In this document: one piece after another, positions 23,634 through 32,212 of the stretch
Layout of the letters: the number at the start of each line of letters is the position of its first letter
Numbering within the stretch: the first letter of the stretch is position 1
NCBI RefSeq assembly: GCF_049800775.1
Contig: NZ_JBNAFR010000015.1
Location: 5,711 to 69,710, forward strand
Origin: Dinoroseobacter sp049800775
GTDB taxonomy: Bacteria; Pseudomonadota; Alphaproteobacteria; Rhodobacterales; Rhodobacteraceae
Direction: 5' to 3'
Length of the DNA stretch: 64,000 nucleotides
The notes under the pieces: model-generated
What the model was told of the DNA's origin: nothing
Seen by the model: only the letters and a program-made list of their open reading frames with translations
The model's database searches: none
Translations under genes and position numbers: made by a program

Positions 23634-25235
23634 CTAGGCGGCCTGCGCGGGCGGCAGCAGAACGGTGACCCTGAGACCCGGGTTGGACCCGAGCGCCTCG
23701 GCGCGGGGCAGGGGGCTTTGCAGCCGGATCTCGCCACCTTGGGCTTCGATCACCCAGCGGCTGAGCGCGAGCCCCACGCCAAAACCCTGAGCGCTGGAGG
23801 CACCGGGCCCCTGGGAAAACCGTTCGAACACATGCTCCTGCAGGGGCTCGGGAATGCCGGGGCCGTTATCGGTCAAAGCGATGCCGGTTCTTCCCTCCGC
23901 CGTCACGGGGCCGAGATGCAGTTGCGCGCCGCTCCGGGCGTGGCGGATCGCGTTGCGCACCAGCCCCACCAGCACCTGACGCAGCCAGTTGGGATCCGCG
24001 CTCACCAACGTGTCGGGACAGGGCGCGAGATCGAGCGTCATGCCCGCATTGTCCAGTTCGGCCCGAACCTCGCGGGTGACCGCGTCCACCAGCGTATCGA
24101 GCGCCACTGGGGTGCATTCGATCGCCAGCTGACCGGTTTCTGAACGTGCGAGGCGGAGCAGGTCGTCGATCTTGCGGTTCAGCCGCTCGGCCCGGGTCTC
24201 GATGGTGGCAAAGGCCTCGGCCGCTTCGGGCAACGCCTGCTTGCCGATCTGGGCCTCCATCAGGATGACCGTCAGGGGCGTCCGCAGCTCGTGGCTGACA
24301 TCTGCGAAAAAATGGCGGCGGTTCTCGTCCGTCTTCTCAAGCCGGGCATTGGCTTCTTCGAGTTCCCGGGTGCGGGTGGCGATGGTCTCGTTGAGTTGGG
24401 CCCATTCCGCCTCGACCTCGGCCTGACGCGCAGAGAGGGCGGCTGCCATGCGGTTGGTTTGCTGGGAAAGCTGACCGATCTCATCCAGTCGGCTCACAGG
24501 CAGCACGCCGGAAAAATCGCCCCGGCCGATCTGGTCCGCCGCGCTGCGCACCGCGTCGAGCCGGTAGAATTGCGGGCGGATCAGGCCGAAATAGAAGGCC
24601 GCGACGCTCAGCCCCGCGGCAAGCGCAATGGCGAGGGCCATCCAGGCCAGTTGGGCGCGCAGGGCGTCGATGCCGGACAAGATTTCGCTGCGAAAGAGCC
24701 GCTCCGTATTGATCGCCTGCCCCAGCAATGGGTCGAAACTGGCCGCGAAACTGTCGATATAGCCGCGCAACCGCGCGGTATCCTGCGTGTCTGCCGACAG
24801 ACCCCGGACGGTCTGATTCAGCGTCGCTTCCATGCGGGCCACGCCGAGCGACTGCGTGCCGTAGCGGGACTGCTCGTCGATGCCGAGGGCGCGGGCGGCA
24901 AGCACGGCGTCCTCCACATCTGTGTGGAGCAGGGCAAACGTGTCCTGTAACTGCCCAACCACTGGTGAGATCCGGTCGGCCCGGATGTCCGAGGGCAGAC
25001 CGGCCTGAACGGCTTCGCTCGCCACAACGAGGAAGGTCGCCGCCTGGGTAGAGGCCGTCGCATAACGCGCCATGCGCTTTTCCGAGGCGAGCGCCGTGTC
25101 CAGCCGTTCGGCAACTTCGGTCAGACCGAGATAGAGGATCCCCGCGGTCAGGATCGTCGCCGCCCCGAGAAGAGCCGCCCCCAGCGAAAGGCGCAGCTTC
25201 AACGAGATTGCGGGGCGGGCGGGACCGGCTGTCAT
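23634..25235 (-). CDS. membrane sensor histidine kinase partner of the OmpR regulator
   Basis: 533 residues from ATG 25235; a TTG at 25271 would add 12 residues, and neither has a clear ribosome site. Transmembrane helix 1 (about 15-38) and helix 2 (about 200-222) flank a helical periplasmic sensor domain of about 160 residues. HAMP (about 223-275), a coiled coil, HisKA with the SHELRTPLT box, and HATPase_c (NWLRQVLVGLVRNAIRHA, DNGPGI, GFGVGLALSRWV) follow. Ligand unknown; the helical sensor resembles methyl-accepting-type four-helix bundles. Confidence 0.92.
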   Translation of the reverse strand: MTAGPARPAISLKLRLSLGAALLGAATILTAGILYLGLTEVAERLDTALASEKRMARYATASTQAATFLVVASEAVQAGLPSDIRADRISPVVGQLQDTFALLHTDVEDAVLAARALGIDEQSRYGTQSLGVARMEATLNQTVRGLSADTQDTARLRGYIDSFAASFDPLLGQAINTERLFRSEILSGIDALRAQLAWMALAIALAAGLSVAAFYFGLIRPQFYRLDAVRSAADQIGRGDFSGVLPVSRLDEIGQLSQQTNRMAAALSARQAEVEAEWAQLNETIATRTRELEEANARLEKTDENRRHFFADVSHELRTPLTVILMEAQIGKQALPEAAEAFATIETRAERLNRKIDDLLRLARSETGQLAIECTPVALDTLVDAVTREVRAELDNAGMTLDLAPCPDTLVSADPNWLRQVLVGLVRNAIRHARSGAQLHLGPVTAEGRTGIALTDNGPGIPEPLQEHVFERFSQGPGASSAQGFGVGLALSRWVIEAQGGEIRLQSPLPRAEALGSNPGLRVTVLLPPAQAA

Positions 25236-25289
25236 CCCGGTAGTGTTCGGGAAATTCTCTGGCGAGTGCAAGCGTCGCGGGGTCGTGGT

Positions 25290-25550
25290 CTAGCGCGCGA
25301 GGCTCTCCAACGGGTTGTCCCTGGCCAGTTTCGAGTGCTGCATCCGGTCCAGTTCTGCCAGCGCCCTGTCGGGATCCCCGGTCCGCGCAAGCGCGCGGTC
25401 ATAGGCCCGCTGTACCGAGCGCGGGCGCCAGGGCAGGGCGGCATTGGCCAGCCATGTCCGCAGGTCCGGGGGCAGCCTGTCAAAGGCGCGCATCGGGTCT
25501 TCGGTGCGTTTGCGGGTGCGCAGGCGGGTTTCTCCGAGATTGCGGCGCAT
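25290..25550 (-). CDS. DUF6525 family protein
   Basis: 86 residues, basic and helical: RRNLGETRLRTRKRTEDPM, FDRLPPDLRTWLANAALPW, SVQRAYDRALARTGDPDRALAELDRM. This is the DUF6525 pattern common in Rhodobacteraceae. It follows the DUF1826 gene by 2 bp and is the last gene of the zinc-related operon. No function is known. The 54 bp to the kinase gene could allow read-through. Confidence 0.85.
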   Translation of the reverse strand: MRRNLGETRLRTRKRTEDPMRAFDRLPPDLRTWLANAALPWRPRSVQRAYDRALARTGDPDRALAELDRMQHSKLARDNPLESLAR

Positions 25551-25552
25551 GA

Positions 25553-26188
25553 TCAGGCATCCTCGACATCGAAGATCGGGTCCAGCACCAGCACGAGGCG
25601 CGTCTCGCCCGTGCCCGCGATAGGCGGCGAGCGGTGCAGAAAGGTCGTGCTGGTCTTGGCTGGCCAGAGAGAGCCGCGCATCACGATCGGGGCGCAGGCG
25701 GGCAGGGTTTCGACCGGGTCCGGATCACCCCCGTCCTGGGAGAGCCCATATTGGGTGCCGGTACCGCGATAGCTACAGACCAGCCGGGCAAAGATCGCAT
25801 CCATATGAAACTTCGCGCAGGCATTTGTGGTCACCACATCGAGCCGCAGGCGCAGATAGGGCGCGCGCATCACCGTCGCGAACCGGTTCGCGAGCTCGGC
25901 GATATCCGCCTCGAGCCAGTCGCGTTCGGGACCCGTGGGCAGGCCATGGGTGTCGCCCAGCCGGGTCAGCGCGTCGGGCACGGCCTCGGGGCGCAGAACA
26001 AGCCGGGCCGAGGGCAAGGCATCGGGGTCGAGCCCGTCGATCCAGTCCTGAAAACCGGGTGCCGGCGCGCGCTGCCAGATCGCGGCGGCGCAGCCCGGGT
26101 CGCGGATCGCGTAGAGCCCGTTCATGGTGTCGGTTGTGACGACCGCGGCTCCGGCATCGTGGCGCGGGTGTGTGTGGGCGATGTTCAT
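25553..26188 (-). CDS. DUF1826 domain-containing protein
   Basis: 211 residues. Motifs of the family: RLRLDVVTTNACAKFHMD, RLVCSYRGTGTQYG, RGSLWPAKTSTTFLHRSPP. DUF1826 genes are repeatedly found next to COG0523 zinc GTPases, as here (4-bp overlap with the GTPase gene upstream). A role during zinc limitation is expected; the biochemical activity is unknown. The conserved HxD and cysteine/histidine residues could bind a metal (inference). Confidence 0.88.
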   Translation of the reverse strand: MNIAHTHPRHDAGAAVVTTDTMNGLYAIRDPGCAAAIWQRAPAPGFQDWIDGLDPDALPSARLVLRPEAVPDALTRLGDTHGLPTGPERDWLEADIAELANRFATVMRAPYLRLRLDVVTTNACAKFHMDAIFARLVCSYRGTGTQYGLSQDGGDPDPVETLPACAPIVMRGSLWPAKTSTTFLHRSPPIAGTGETRLVLVLDPIFDVEDA

Positions 26189-27399
26189 GCCGCATCCTCC
26201 ACGCGCCGCCAGCCGGGGAAGGGATCCGACAGGTCCAGCGGCAGCTGGGCAGGGCCAGCGGCCAGGGTTTCCGGCACAAGGCAGGTGTCCAGCCGCGCCT
26301 TCAGGCTCGGCCAGTCGATCCCGGTACCAATGAAGACCAGCTCCTGACGACGGTCCCCCCAGGGCTCGTCCCAGTTATGCTCGATATAGGCCCGCACCGC
26401 GTCATTGTCGGGCCAGCGTTCCCGCGGTGCCGAGGCCCACCATGTCCCGATCGGGGCCACGGAGGAAAGCGCCCCGGCCAGCGAAAACTCCGCCACCCAG
26501 TTCGGGCGGGTCGCGATCCAGAAATGTCCCTTGGCGCGGATCACCCCAGGCAGGTCCCCGTTCAGAAAATCGTGGATACGCTGAGGGTCAAAGGGCCGAC
26601 GGGCGCGATAGACATAGCTCGCCACCCCGTATTCCTCGGTCTCCGGTACGTGATCGGCAAAGCCATAGAGCTCCTTCGCCCACATCGGATGGGCATGGGC
26701 CTTGTCGAAGTCAAACTTGCCGGTGTTCAGGATCTTGTGGGCGGGGACCACGGAATGGTCCGTCTCGAGGATCTCGGCATCGGCGTTCAGGCTGCGAATG
26801 ATCTTGCGCGCGGCATCCGTGCGTTCGGGGCCCGCATCCTCGACCTTGTTCAGGACTATCACATCCGCAAACTCGATCTGATCGGTCAGCAGATGCACGA
26901 GAGTTCGTTCATCTTCTGCGCCCGTGACTTCGCCCCGATCATGGAGGAAATCATGGCTCGAGAAATCCTGCAGCAGGTTCACCGCATCCACCACGGTGAC
27001 CATCGTGTCGACCCGGGACACATCCGACAGGCTCGCCCCGGCCTCATCCCGGAAGTCGAAAGTCGCGGCCACGGGCAGGGGTTCCGATATCCCGGTGGAT
27101 TCGATCAGCAGGTAATCAAACCGCGCTTCCCCGGCAAGGCGGCGCACTTCCGCCAGCAGGTCGTCCCGCAGGGTGCAGCAGATGCAGCCATTGGACATCT
27201 CGACCAGCGTCTCATCCGTGCGGCTGAGCTCGGTCTCGGCGCGCACCAGATCCGCGTCGATATTCACCTCGGACATGTCATTGACGATCACCGCCACCCG
27301 GAGCCCGTCGCGATTGTTGAGCACCCGGTTGAGCAGCGTGGTTTTGCCGGCACCGAGAAATCCTGAGAGGACGGTGACAGGCAGGCGTGGGTCGGTCAT
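26185..27399 (-). CDS. zinc metallochaperone GTPase, COG0523 (ZigA-like)
   Basis: 404 residues. G1 loop GFLGAGKTT, the metal-binding GCICC (CxCC) motif, LLIESTGISEP, NKVED for guanine recognition, and a CobW_C domain (about 290-380) containing GHFWIATRPNW. The length and this C-terminal segment match the ZigA type. It is thought to deliver zinc to client proteins during starvation. It overlaps DUF1826 by 4 bp and lies 3 bp after the other COG0523 gene. Confidence 0.9.
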   Translation of the reverse strand: MTDPRLPVTVLSGFLGAGKTTLLNRVLNNRDGLRVAVIVNDMSEVNIDADLVRAETELSRTDETLVEMSNGCICCTLRDDLLAEVRRLAGEARFDYLLIESTGISEPLPVAATFDFRDEAGASLSDVSRVDTMVTVVDAVNLLQDFSSHDFLHDRGEVTGAEDERTLVHLLTDQIEFADVIVLNKVEDAGPERTDAARKIIRSLNADAEILETDHSVVPAHKILNTGKFDFDKAHAHPMWAKELYGFADHVPETEEYGVASYVYRARRPFDPQRIHDFLNGDLPGVIRAKGHFWIATRPNWVAEFSLAGALSSVAPIGTWWASAPRERWPDNDAVRAYIEHNWDEPWGDRRQELVFIGTGIDWPSLKARLDTCLVPETLAAGPAQLPLDLSDPFPGWRRVEDAA

Positions 27400-27402
27400 G
27401 GC

Positions 27403-28485
27403 CTAGGTCTCCTGGGGTTGGGGCTGAGTGGCGCGGAGCATGTCGAGGCTGCGCATGAGTTCCGGGCGGGTCATGTCCCGCGCGATCACGACGATGCGGG
27501 ACCGTCGATCGCTGCCGCGCCAGGAGCGCAGGGGCACCGGGCGTTCGAAAACCTGTTGCACGCCGTGGAACACGAAGGGGATGTCGAGCCCTTCGAGGAA
27601 GACGATGCCCTTGACCCGCAACAGATCATTGCCGCGCAGGGCGGTCAGGGTGTTGAGCCACAGATCGAAGGCCGCATCGGTCAGCGGGTGCTCCAGCACC
27701 ACGGAAACACTGCCGATCCGCTGATCATGGAGCGGTGCGGGCTCGGCCATGGGCGTGCTTGACGACAGGCCCGAGAGGTTGGCGAAAGGGTCCGCCTGTT
27801 GCGGAGTGGTCCAGGCCAGCGCGTGATCGACCGCGATATCCTCGCGGACGCTGGTCAGGTTCCAGAGCGTGTTTGGCGGCAGCTCCCCGAGGACCGGGTG
27901 CAGGATGGGGGCGGTCTCGTTCAGCGCGCGCAGACGCTCGGTCAGCGCCTTGGTCTTCGGCTCGGATGCGAGGTCCGTCTTGCTGATCAGGATCAGATCG
28001 GCCAGAGCGACCTGCGAGACGGCTTCGAATTGCGCATCGAGTGTGGTTGCGCCATTGACCGCATCCACCAGCGTGACAACCCCGTCGACCCGGGTGTGCC
28101 GCGACAGGGTCGTGTCCATCATCATGATCTTCAGGATCGGCCCCGGATCGGCCATGCCGGTGGTTTCGATGACGATGCGCTCGAATTGCAGCGCGCCGGC
28201 CTCGCGCCGGTCCAGCAGGCGGGCAATGGTTTCCGGCAGCTCGCCGCGCACCGAGCAGCACAGACACCCAGATTGCATCAGGACAACCTCGTCCTCGACC
28301 GACTGTATCAGGTCATGGTCGAGCCCCGCCTCGCCAAACTCGTTGACGATCACTGCGACCTTGCCGTCCGAGGCGTCTTCGAGGACCCGGTTCAGCAGCG
28401 TCGTTTTCCCGGCGCCCAGAAACCCGGTGAGCAGGGTCACGGGAACGCGCAGGTCAGTTGGGGCGGGGGCAGGGGAGTCGGTCAT
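27403..28485 (-). CDS. COG0523/CobW-family GTPase
   Basis: 360 residues with GFLGAGKTT (G1), GCLCC (CxCC), VIETTGMADP, SKTD in the NKxD position, and a CobW_C domain near 265-345. It is a shorter COG0523 member than the next gene, so the operon encodes two different subtypes. It is first in the operon; a Zur-box-like dyad lies 17-32 bp upstream of its start, which predicts derepression under zinc limitation. Confidence 0.9.
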   Translation of the reverse strand: MTDSPAPAPTDLRVPVTLLTGFLGAGKTTLLNRVLEDASDGKVAVIVNEFGEAGLDHDLIQSVEDEVVLMQSGCLCCSVRGELPETIARLLDRREAGALQFERIVIETTGMADPGPILKIMMMDTTLSRHTRVDGVVTLVDAVNGATTLDAQFEAVSQVALADLILISKTDLASEPKTKALTERLRALNETAPILHPVLGELPPNTLWNLTSVREDIAVDHALAWTTPQQADPFANLSGLSSSTPMAEPAPLHDQRIGSVSVVLEHPLTDAAFDLWLNTLTALRGNDLLRVKGIVFLEGLDIPFVFHGVQQVFERPVPLRSWRGSDRRSRIVVIARDMTRPELMRSLDMLRATQPQPQET

Positions 28486-28501
28486 CGGGGCGCTCGGAGC
28501 T

Positions 28502-28517
28502 GATGTAATAACATTTC
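28502..28517 (-). promoter_or_regulatory. Zur-box-like operator of the COG0523 operon
   Basis: On the minus strand GAAATGTTATTACATC, close to the alphaproteobacterial Zur consensus with GTTATAACAT core. It is immediately upstream of the first COG0523 gene and closely resembles the site at 29848-29863. Confidence 0.75.
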
Positions 28518-28556
28518 AATTCATGGGCAGATAGTGGTTGTGAAACTCTGGATGTG

Positions 28557-28613
28557 CCCCGGCGGGCGTTTCGCCGGGGGCAATCATTGGCGGCCCTGCA
28601 AATGCGGGCCGCC
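28557..28613 (-). terminator. tandem hairpins downstream of znuA
   Basis: Two perfect 8-bp GC stems: 28589-28596 with 28606-28613, and 28557-28564 with 28572-28579. They lie 9-65 bp past the znuA stop, in the intergenic space before the COG0523 operon. No strong T-run follows, so they may act as transcript-end stabilisers as much as terminators. Confidence 0.55.
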
Positions 28614-28621
28614 TCAAAGGG

Positions 28622-29833
28622 TCAGAAGCAACCGGCCAGCGCGGTGGCCATGTTGCGGATCATTTGCGGATAGAGATCGGCCCCGAGCTCCAGATCCGCG
28701 CCAAGCGGATCGATTACCGCGGTGTTGGCCGAGCTGCCGTCGAGCACGGTGGTCACAAGACCCGGGTTGAACTGAGGTTCGGCCAGCACGCATTGAATGC
28801 CTTCATTCTGCACACGGCCCTGTACCTCGGCGATGCGCGCCGGGCTCGGGTCCGCTGCATCCCCGAGCGAGATCGCCCCGGAGGCGGGGAAGTCGAAGTC
28901 CATTTCGAAATACTGATACGCATCGTGGAAGGAGATGAAACGACCGCCCTTCACGGGCTCCAGAATGGCGGTCACCTCGGTAATGAGCGCGTCCATTTCC
29001 GCACGGGCCTCGGCGGCATTGGCGAAATAGGTGCCTGCATTCTCGGGGTCGGCGGCCGAAAGCTTGGCTGCGATCACGTTCAGCCAGGTTGCTGCATTGG
29101 TCGGCGAGAGCCACGCATGGGGGTCATGGTCACCGTGGTCATGGCCTTCATGGCCATGTGCATCGTGGTCGTGGCCGGCATGCTCCTCATGATCGTGTTT
29201 GTCGTGATCGTGCTCAGCATGGTCTTCGTGATCATGGGCATCATGATCATGCTCTGCGTGCTCTTCATGATCGTGTTCATCATGGTCATGCTCGGCATGG
29301 TCCTCGTTCGCATGCTTGTTATGATCGTGCTCATCATGGGCGTGCTCGTCGTGGTCGTGGTCGTGGTCGTGAGCCTCGGCCTTGGCTTCCATGTGGCCGT
29401 GCTCGTGATCATGATCCTCGTGGTCCGCGTGTTCCTCATGCCCATGCTCTTCATCCCCGTGATCATGGGCTTCGAACAGGGCGCCCTCCCGGAAGTCATG
29501 GAGGATCGTGCCTTCGGCCTCGAGCAGGGCTGTCACCGAGGCAGTCGCGGCCAGCGTGTCCACGGCATCTTCGAGCCAGGGCGTCAGGTCCTCACCAAGC
29601 CAGAACACCAGATCTGCATCCTGAAGCGCCTTGGCCTCGGATGGGCGCAGGTTGTACTGGTGGGGCGAGGCCCCCGCCGGGATGACAAGGTCCGGAGACC
29701 CCACACCAGCCATGACCCGCGCAACGAGCGAGTGGACCGGCGCGATGTCCGCAGCCACACTGGGGGCGTCGGCCACTGCCGTGCCCCCCAGCAGGGCAGC
29801 CGACAGGGAGAGCGGGAGAAGCATTCTGGACAT
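28622..29833 (-). CDS. znuA: zinc ABC transporter substrate-binding protein ZnuA with very long His-rich loop
   Basis: 403 residues; signal peptide 1-21, then the ZnuA fold (IAPVHSLVARVMAG, GASPHQYNLRPSEAKAL, FISFHDAYQYFE, AEPQFN). Zinc-ligand histidines are in SPHQY, near the loop end (HAWLSP) and in FHDAY. Residues 121-240 form an extraordinary His/Asp/Glu loop of about 120 residues, versus 20-40 in most ZnuA; it probably captures zinc in the periplasm. ATG 29833 has GAGGTTCC upstream. The gene is divergent from zur, and a Zur-box lies 15 bp upstream of the start. Confidence 0.95.
   Translation of the reverse strand: MSRMLLPLSLSAALLGGTAVADAPSVAADIAPVHSLVARVMAGVGSPDLVIPAGASPHQYNLRPSEAKALQDADLVFWLGEDLTPWLEDAVDTLAATASVTALLEAEGTILHDFREGALFEAHDHGDEEHGHEEHADHEDHDHEHGHMEAKAEAHDHDHDHDEHAHDEHDHNKHANEDHAEHDHDEHDHEEHAEHDHDAHDHEDHAEHDHDKHDHEEHAGHDHDAHGHEGHDHGDHDPHAWLSPTNAATWLNVIAAKLSAADPENAGTYFANAAEARAEMDALITEVTAILEPVKGGRFISFHDAYQYFEMDFDFPASGAISLGDAADPSPARIAEVQGRVQNEGIQCVLAEPQFNPGLVTTVLDGSSANTAVIDPLGADLELGADLYPQMIRNMATALAGCF
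29114..29473 (-). repeat. low-complexity tandem repeat encoding the ZnuA His-rich loop
   Basis: About 360 bp of CAT/CAC-GAT/GAC/GAG codons. In the second half a unit HAEHDHDxHDHE(E/D) recurs about four times. The DNA is repetitive enough to expand or contract by slippage, and it keeps long open frames on the opposite strand. Confidence 0.85.
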
Positions 29834-29847
29834 TGGAACCTCTGCGT

Positions 29848-29863
29848 GATCTTATAACATTTC
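29848..29863. promoter_or_regulatory. Zur-box-like operator between znuA and zur
   Basis: GATCTTATAACATTTC on the plus strand shares the ATAACATTTC half with the site at 28502-28517. A weaker half-site (AAGATAACATGAC, about 29882-29894) follows toward zur, so znuA and zurCB may each have an operator. Confidence 0.75.
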
Positions 29864-29910
29864 GATCTCGGTATATGATATAAGATAACATGACAAGAGA
29901 GAGGGAGCAG

Positions 29911-30408
29911 ATGTCCGGTGAAAATCCCGCGCCCGTCGGCTTTGAACAGCACGATCATGCCGCCTGTGTCGGTACTGGGCTGGCCGCCGCTGAGGCGCGC
30001 TGCGCGGCCGAGGGTCTGCGCCTGACACCGGTGCGCCGCAAGGTGCTCGAGATCCTGTTGCAGGAGCATCGCGCGCTCGGGGCCTATGCGATCCTCGACT
30101 TGCTGCGCGAGGCGGGGTTCGGATCACAGCCGCCCGTGGCCTATCGCGCGCTGGATTTTCTGGCCGAGCATGGGTTCGTCCACAAGATCGAGCGGCTCAA
30201 CGCCTTTGTCGCATGTGCCCATCCCGGAACCTCCCATATGCCTGCCTTCATGATTTGCCGCCTCTGCGAAGCCGTTGCCGAAACCCGATCCACCCCCGCC
30301 CGGGGCTCGCTGGGCGAAGCCGCGCGGGCGGCCGGGTTCCAGATCGAGCGCACGGTCGTCGAGGCCGAGGGCGTCTGCCCCAAATGCATCGACAAGGTCG
30401 GCTCATGA
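29911..30408 (+). CDS. zur: zinc uptake regulator Zur (Fur family)
   Basis: 165 residues from ATG 29911, which has AGAGGGAG upstream. ATG 29890 would add seven residues but lies in the operator half-site and lacks a ribosome site. The winged helix (LRLTPVRRKVLEILL, GAYAILDLLREAG, PPVAYRALDFLAEHGF) is followed by the zinc-binding dimer domain with CRLC and C-terminal CPKC, the structural zinc cysteines of Zur. It represses zinc uptake genes when zinc is plentiful. The znuC start overlaps its stop by 4 bp. Confidence 0.93.
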   Translation: MSGENPAPVGFEQHDHAACVGTGLAAAEARCAAEGLRLTPVRRKVLEILLQEHRALGAYAILDLLREAGFGSQPPVAYRALDFLAEHGFVHKIERLNAFVACAHPGTSHMPAFMICRLCEAVAETRSTPARGSLGEAARAAGFQIERTVVEAEGVCPKCIDKVGS

Positions 30409-31178
30409 GCCTGATCTCTGTCCAGAACCTGAGCGTCCGCTATGGCGCCAATACCGTGTTGCAGCATGTCTCGCTTGACCTGTTTCGCGGCGAGATCGTC
30501 ACGATTGTGGGCCCGAACGGGTCCGGCAAGACGAGCCTGTTGCGCGCGATCATCGGGGCAGCCACCCCGGCGAGCGGGACAGTCACGCGCCAGCCGGGGC
30601 TCAAGATCGGCTATGTCCCGCAAAAGCTGCATATCGATCCGACGCTTCCGATGACCGTCTCGCGCTTCATGCAGCTGACGGATCGTGTGTCCCGTGTGGC
30701 ATGCAAGGAGGCGCTGGAGGCCGCGGGCGTGCCGGACCTGCTGAAGCGGCAGATGTCCCAGCTCTCGGGGGGGCAATTCCAGCGGGTTTTGTTGGCGCGG
30801 GCGCTGATCAATCAGCCGGATGTGCTCTTGCTGGATGAGGCAACCCAGGGGCTCGATCAGCCGGGATCGGCCTCGTTCTATCGACAGATCGAGACCGTGC
30901 GGCGCGAGACCGGCTGTGCCGTCCTAATGATCAGCCATGAACTGCACGTGGTCATGAGCGCATCGGACAGGGTGGTCTGTCTGAACGGGCATATCTGCTG
31001 TCAGGGCGCGCCTGCCGTGGTGGCGTCGGCGCCGGAATACCGGGCGCTGTTCGGCACCGGGACGGGCGGCGCGCTGGCGCTGTACCGGCACGACCATGAC
31101 CACGACCACAGCCACGATCATCTGCACGACCATGCCCATGATCACGACCATGCGCATAGCCACGAGGCCGCCCAGTAA
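30405..31178 (+). CDS. znuC: zinc ABC transporter ATPase ZnuC with His-rich tail
   Basis: 257 residues. Walker A GPNGSGKT, signature LSGGQFQRVLLARAL, Walker B VLLLDEATQG, and H in ISHELH. Residues 229-254 form a C-terminal His/Asp tail (YRHDHDHDHSHDHLHDH and onward), which some ZnuC proteins carry in shorter form; it may sense or buffer cytosolic zinc. Couples ATP hydrolysis to zinc import with ZnuB. It overlaps zur by 4 bp and znuB by 1 bp. Confidence 0.94.
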   Translation: MSLISVQNLSVRYGANTVLQHVSLDLFRGEIVTIVGPNGSGKTSLLRAIIGAATPASGTVTRQPGLKIGYVPQKLHIDPTLPMTVSRFMQLTDRVSRVACKEALEAAGVPDLLKRQMSQLSGGQFQRVLLARALINQPDVLLLDEATQGLDQPGSASFYRQIETVRRETGCAVLMISHELHVVMSASDRVVCLNGHICCQGAPAVVASAPEYRALFGTGTGGALALYRHDHDHDHSHDHLHDHAHDHDHAHSHEAAQ

Positions 31179-31975
31179 TGCTCGACGATTTCATGACCCG
31201 CGCCACGTTGGCCGGGGTTGGTGTGGCCTTTGCGGCGGCCCCTTTGGGGTGTTTCGTGGTCTGGCGCCGGATGGCCTATTTCGGCGACGCCACGGCCCAT
31301 GCGGCGATCCTTGGCGTGGCGCTGTCTCTGGCGCTGCAAGTGTCGGTCTTTGCCGGGGCGATGATTGTCGCGCTGATCATGGCGATGACCGTCACCCTGC
31401 TGGCTGGGCGCGGCTATGCGATGGATACGCTGCTGGGCGTGCTGGCCCATTCGGCCCTCGCATTCGGTCTGGTGGCGGTGTCCTTCCTGTCAGGCATCCG
31501 GATCGACCTGATGGCCTATTTGTTCGGCGACATCCTTGCGGTGTCGCGTTCGGATCTTCTGGTGATCTGGGGGGGCGCGGCCCTTGTGGTGGCCCTGATC
31601 GTGTGGCGCTGGTCGCCGCTCTTGACCTCGACGCTGAACCACGAGCTGGCCTATGCCAGCGGGCTGGACCCCAAGCGCGAGCAGTTGATCCTGACCCTGT
31701 CCCTCGCGATCACGGTTGCGGTCGCGATCAAGGTGGTGGGGGTTCTGTTGATTGCAGCCATGCTGATCATACCAGCTGCTGCGGCGCGCGGTCTTGCGCG
31801 GACACCCGAAGCCATGGCCGGGATTGCGGCTGCCATAGGCGCGCTCTCGGCGGTGGCAGGGTTGCAGAGCGCTTATCTGCTCGACACGCCCGCGGGGCCT
31901 TCCATCGTCTGCGTTGCGGCGATCCTCTTTGCGGCGCTCAACCTCGTGAGCTGGCGTAAGCAAAGCGGGACGTGA
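31178..31975 (+). CDS. znuB: zinc ABC transporter permease ZnuB
   Basis: 265 residues with about eight hydrophobic segments and the family pattern GVAFAAAPLGCFVVWRRMAYFGDATAHAAILG near the N-terminus and VKVVGVLLIAAMLIIPAA in the second half. Inner-membrane channel for zinc import with ZnuA/ZnuC. It is last in the zur-znuC-znuB unit; no clear terminator is seen in the 268 bp that follow. Confidence 0.94.
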   Translation: MLDDFMTRATLAGVGVAFAAAPLGCFVVWRRMAYFGDATAHAAILGVALSLALQVSVFAGAMIVALIMAMTVTLLAGRGYAMDTLLGVLAHSALAFGLVAVSFLSGIRIDLMAYLFGDILAVSRSDLLVIWGGAALVVALIVWRWSPLLTSTLNHELAYASGLDPKREQLILTLSLAITVAVAIKVVGVLLIAAMLIIPAAAARGLARTPEAMAGIAAAIGALSAVAGLQSAYLLDTPAGPSIVCVAAILFAALNLVSWRKQSGT

Positions 31976-32182
31976 GGCTGGCCGAAAGAGTGAGACCGTC
32001 TCGCGGGTAATCAGAGTTATGTAACTTTTCAGGCTTCCGAGCCGACCCAGAGCCCATCAAGACCGGAGCGCGGTAACCCGGCGCAACACGATGTCAGCTT
32101 GAACCGTTATCGACTTCTTCGAAGAGCAGGATCGCCATATCGCAGGCGCGCACCGCTCAGGTCACTCTTGCTGACCTTTCTG

Positions 32183-32212
32183 GCTTGAATGATCGCGGTT
32201 CAGCCTTCAAGC
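32183..32212. promoter_or_regulatory. dyad upstream of the MocR-type gene
   Basis: GCTTGAA (32183-32189) and TTCAAGC (32206-32212) are perfect inverted arms, 32-61 bp upstream of the start codon at 32244. It could be an autoregulatory operator of the MocR protein. The rest of the 268-bp gap shows nothing notable. Confidence 0.4.

Noticed and set aside
29114..29473. Repetitive DNA resembling a CRISPR or satellite array
   Set aside because: Units are in-frame His/Asp/Glu codons of a ZnuA loop, without unique spacers.
28664..29857. A 397-codon plus-strand frame across znuA with apparent transmembrane character
   Set aside because: It is the antisense of the His-rich repeat, where GTG/ATG-rich complement codons give runs of valine, methionine and isoleucine. 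It also crosses the znuA operator.
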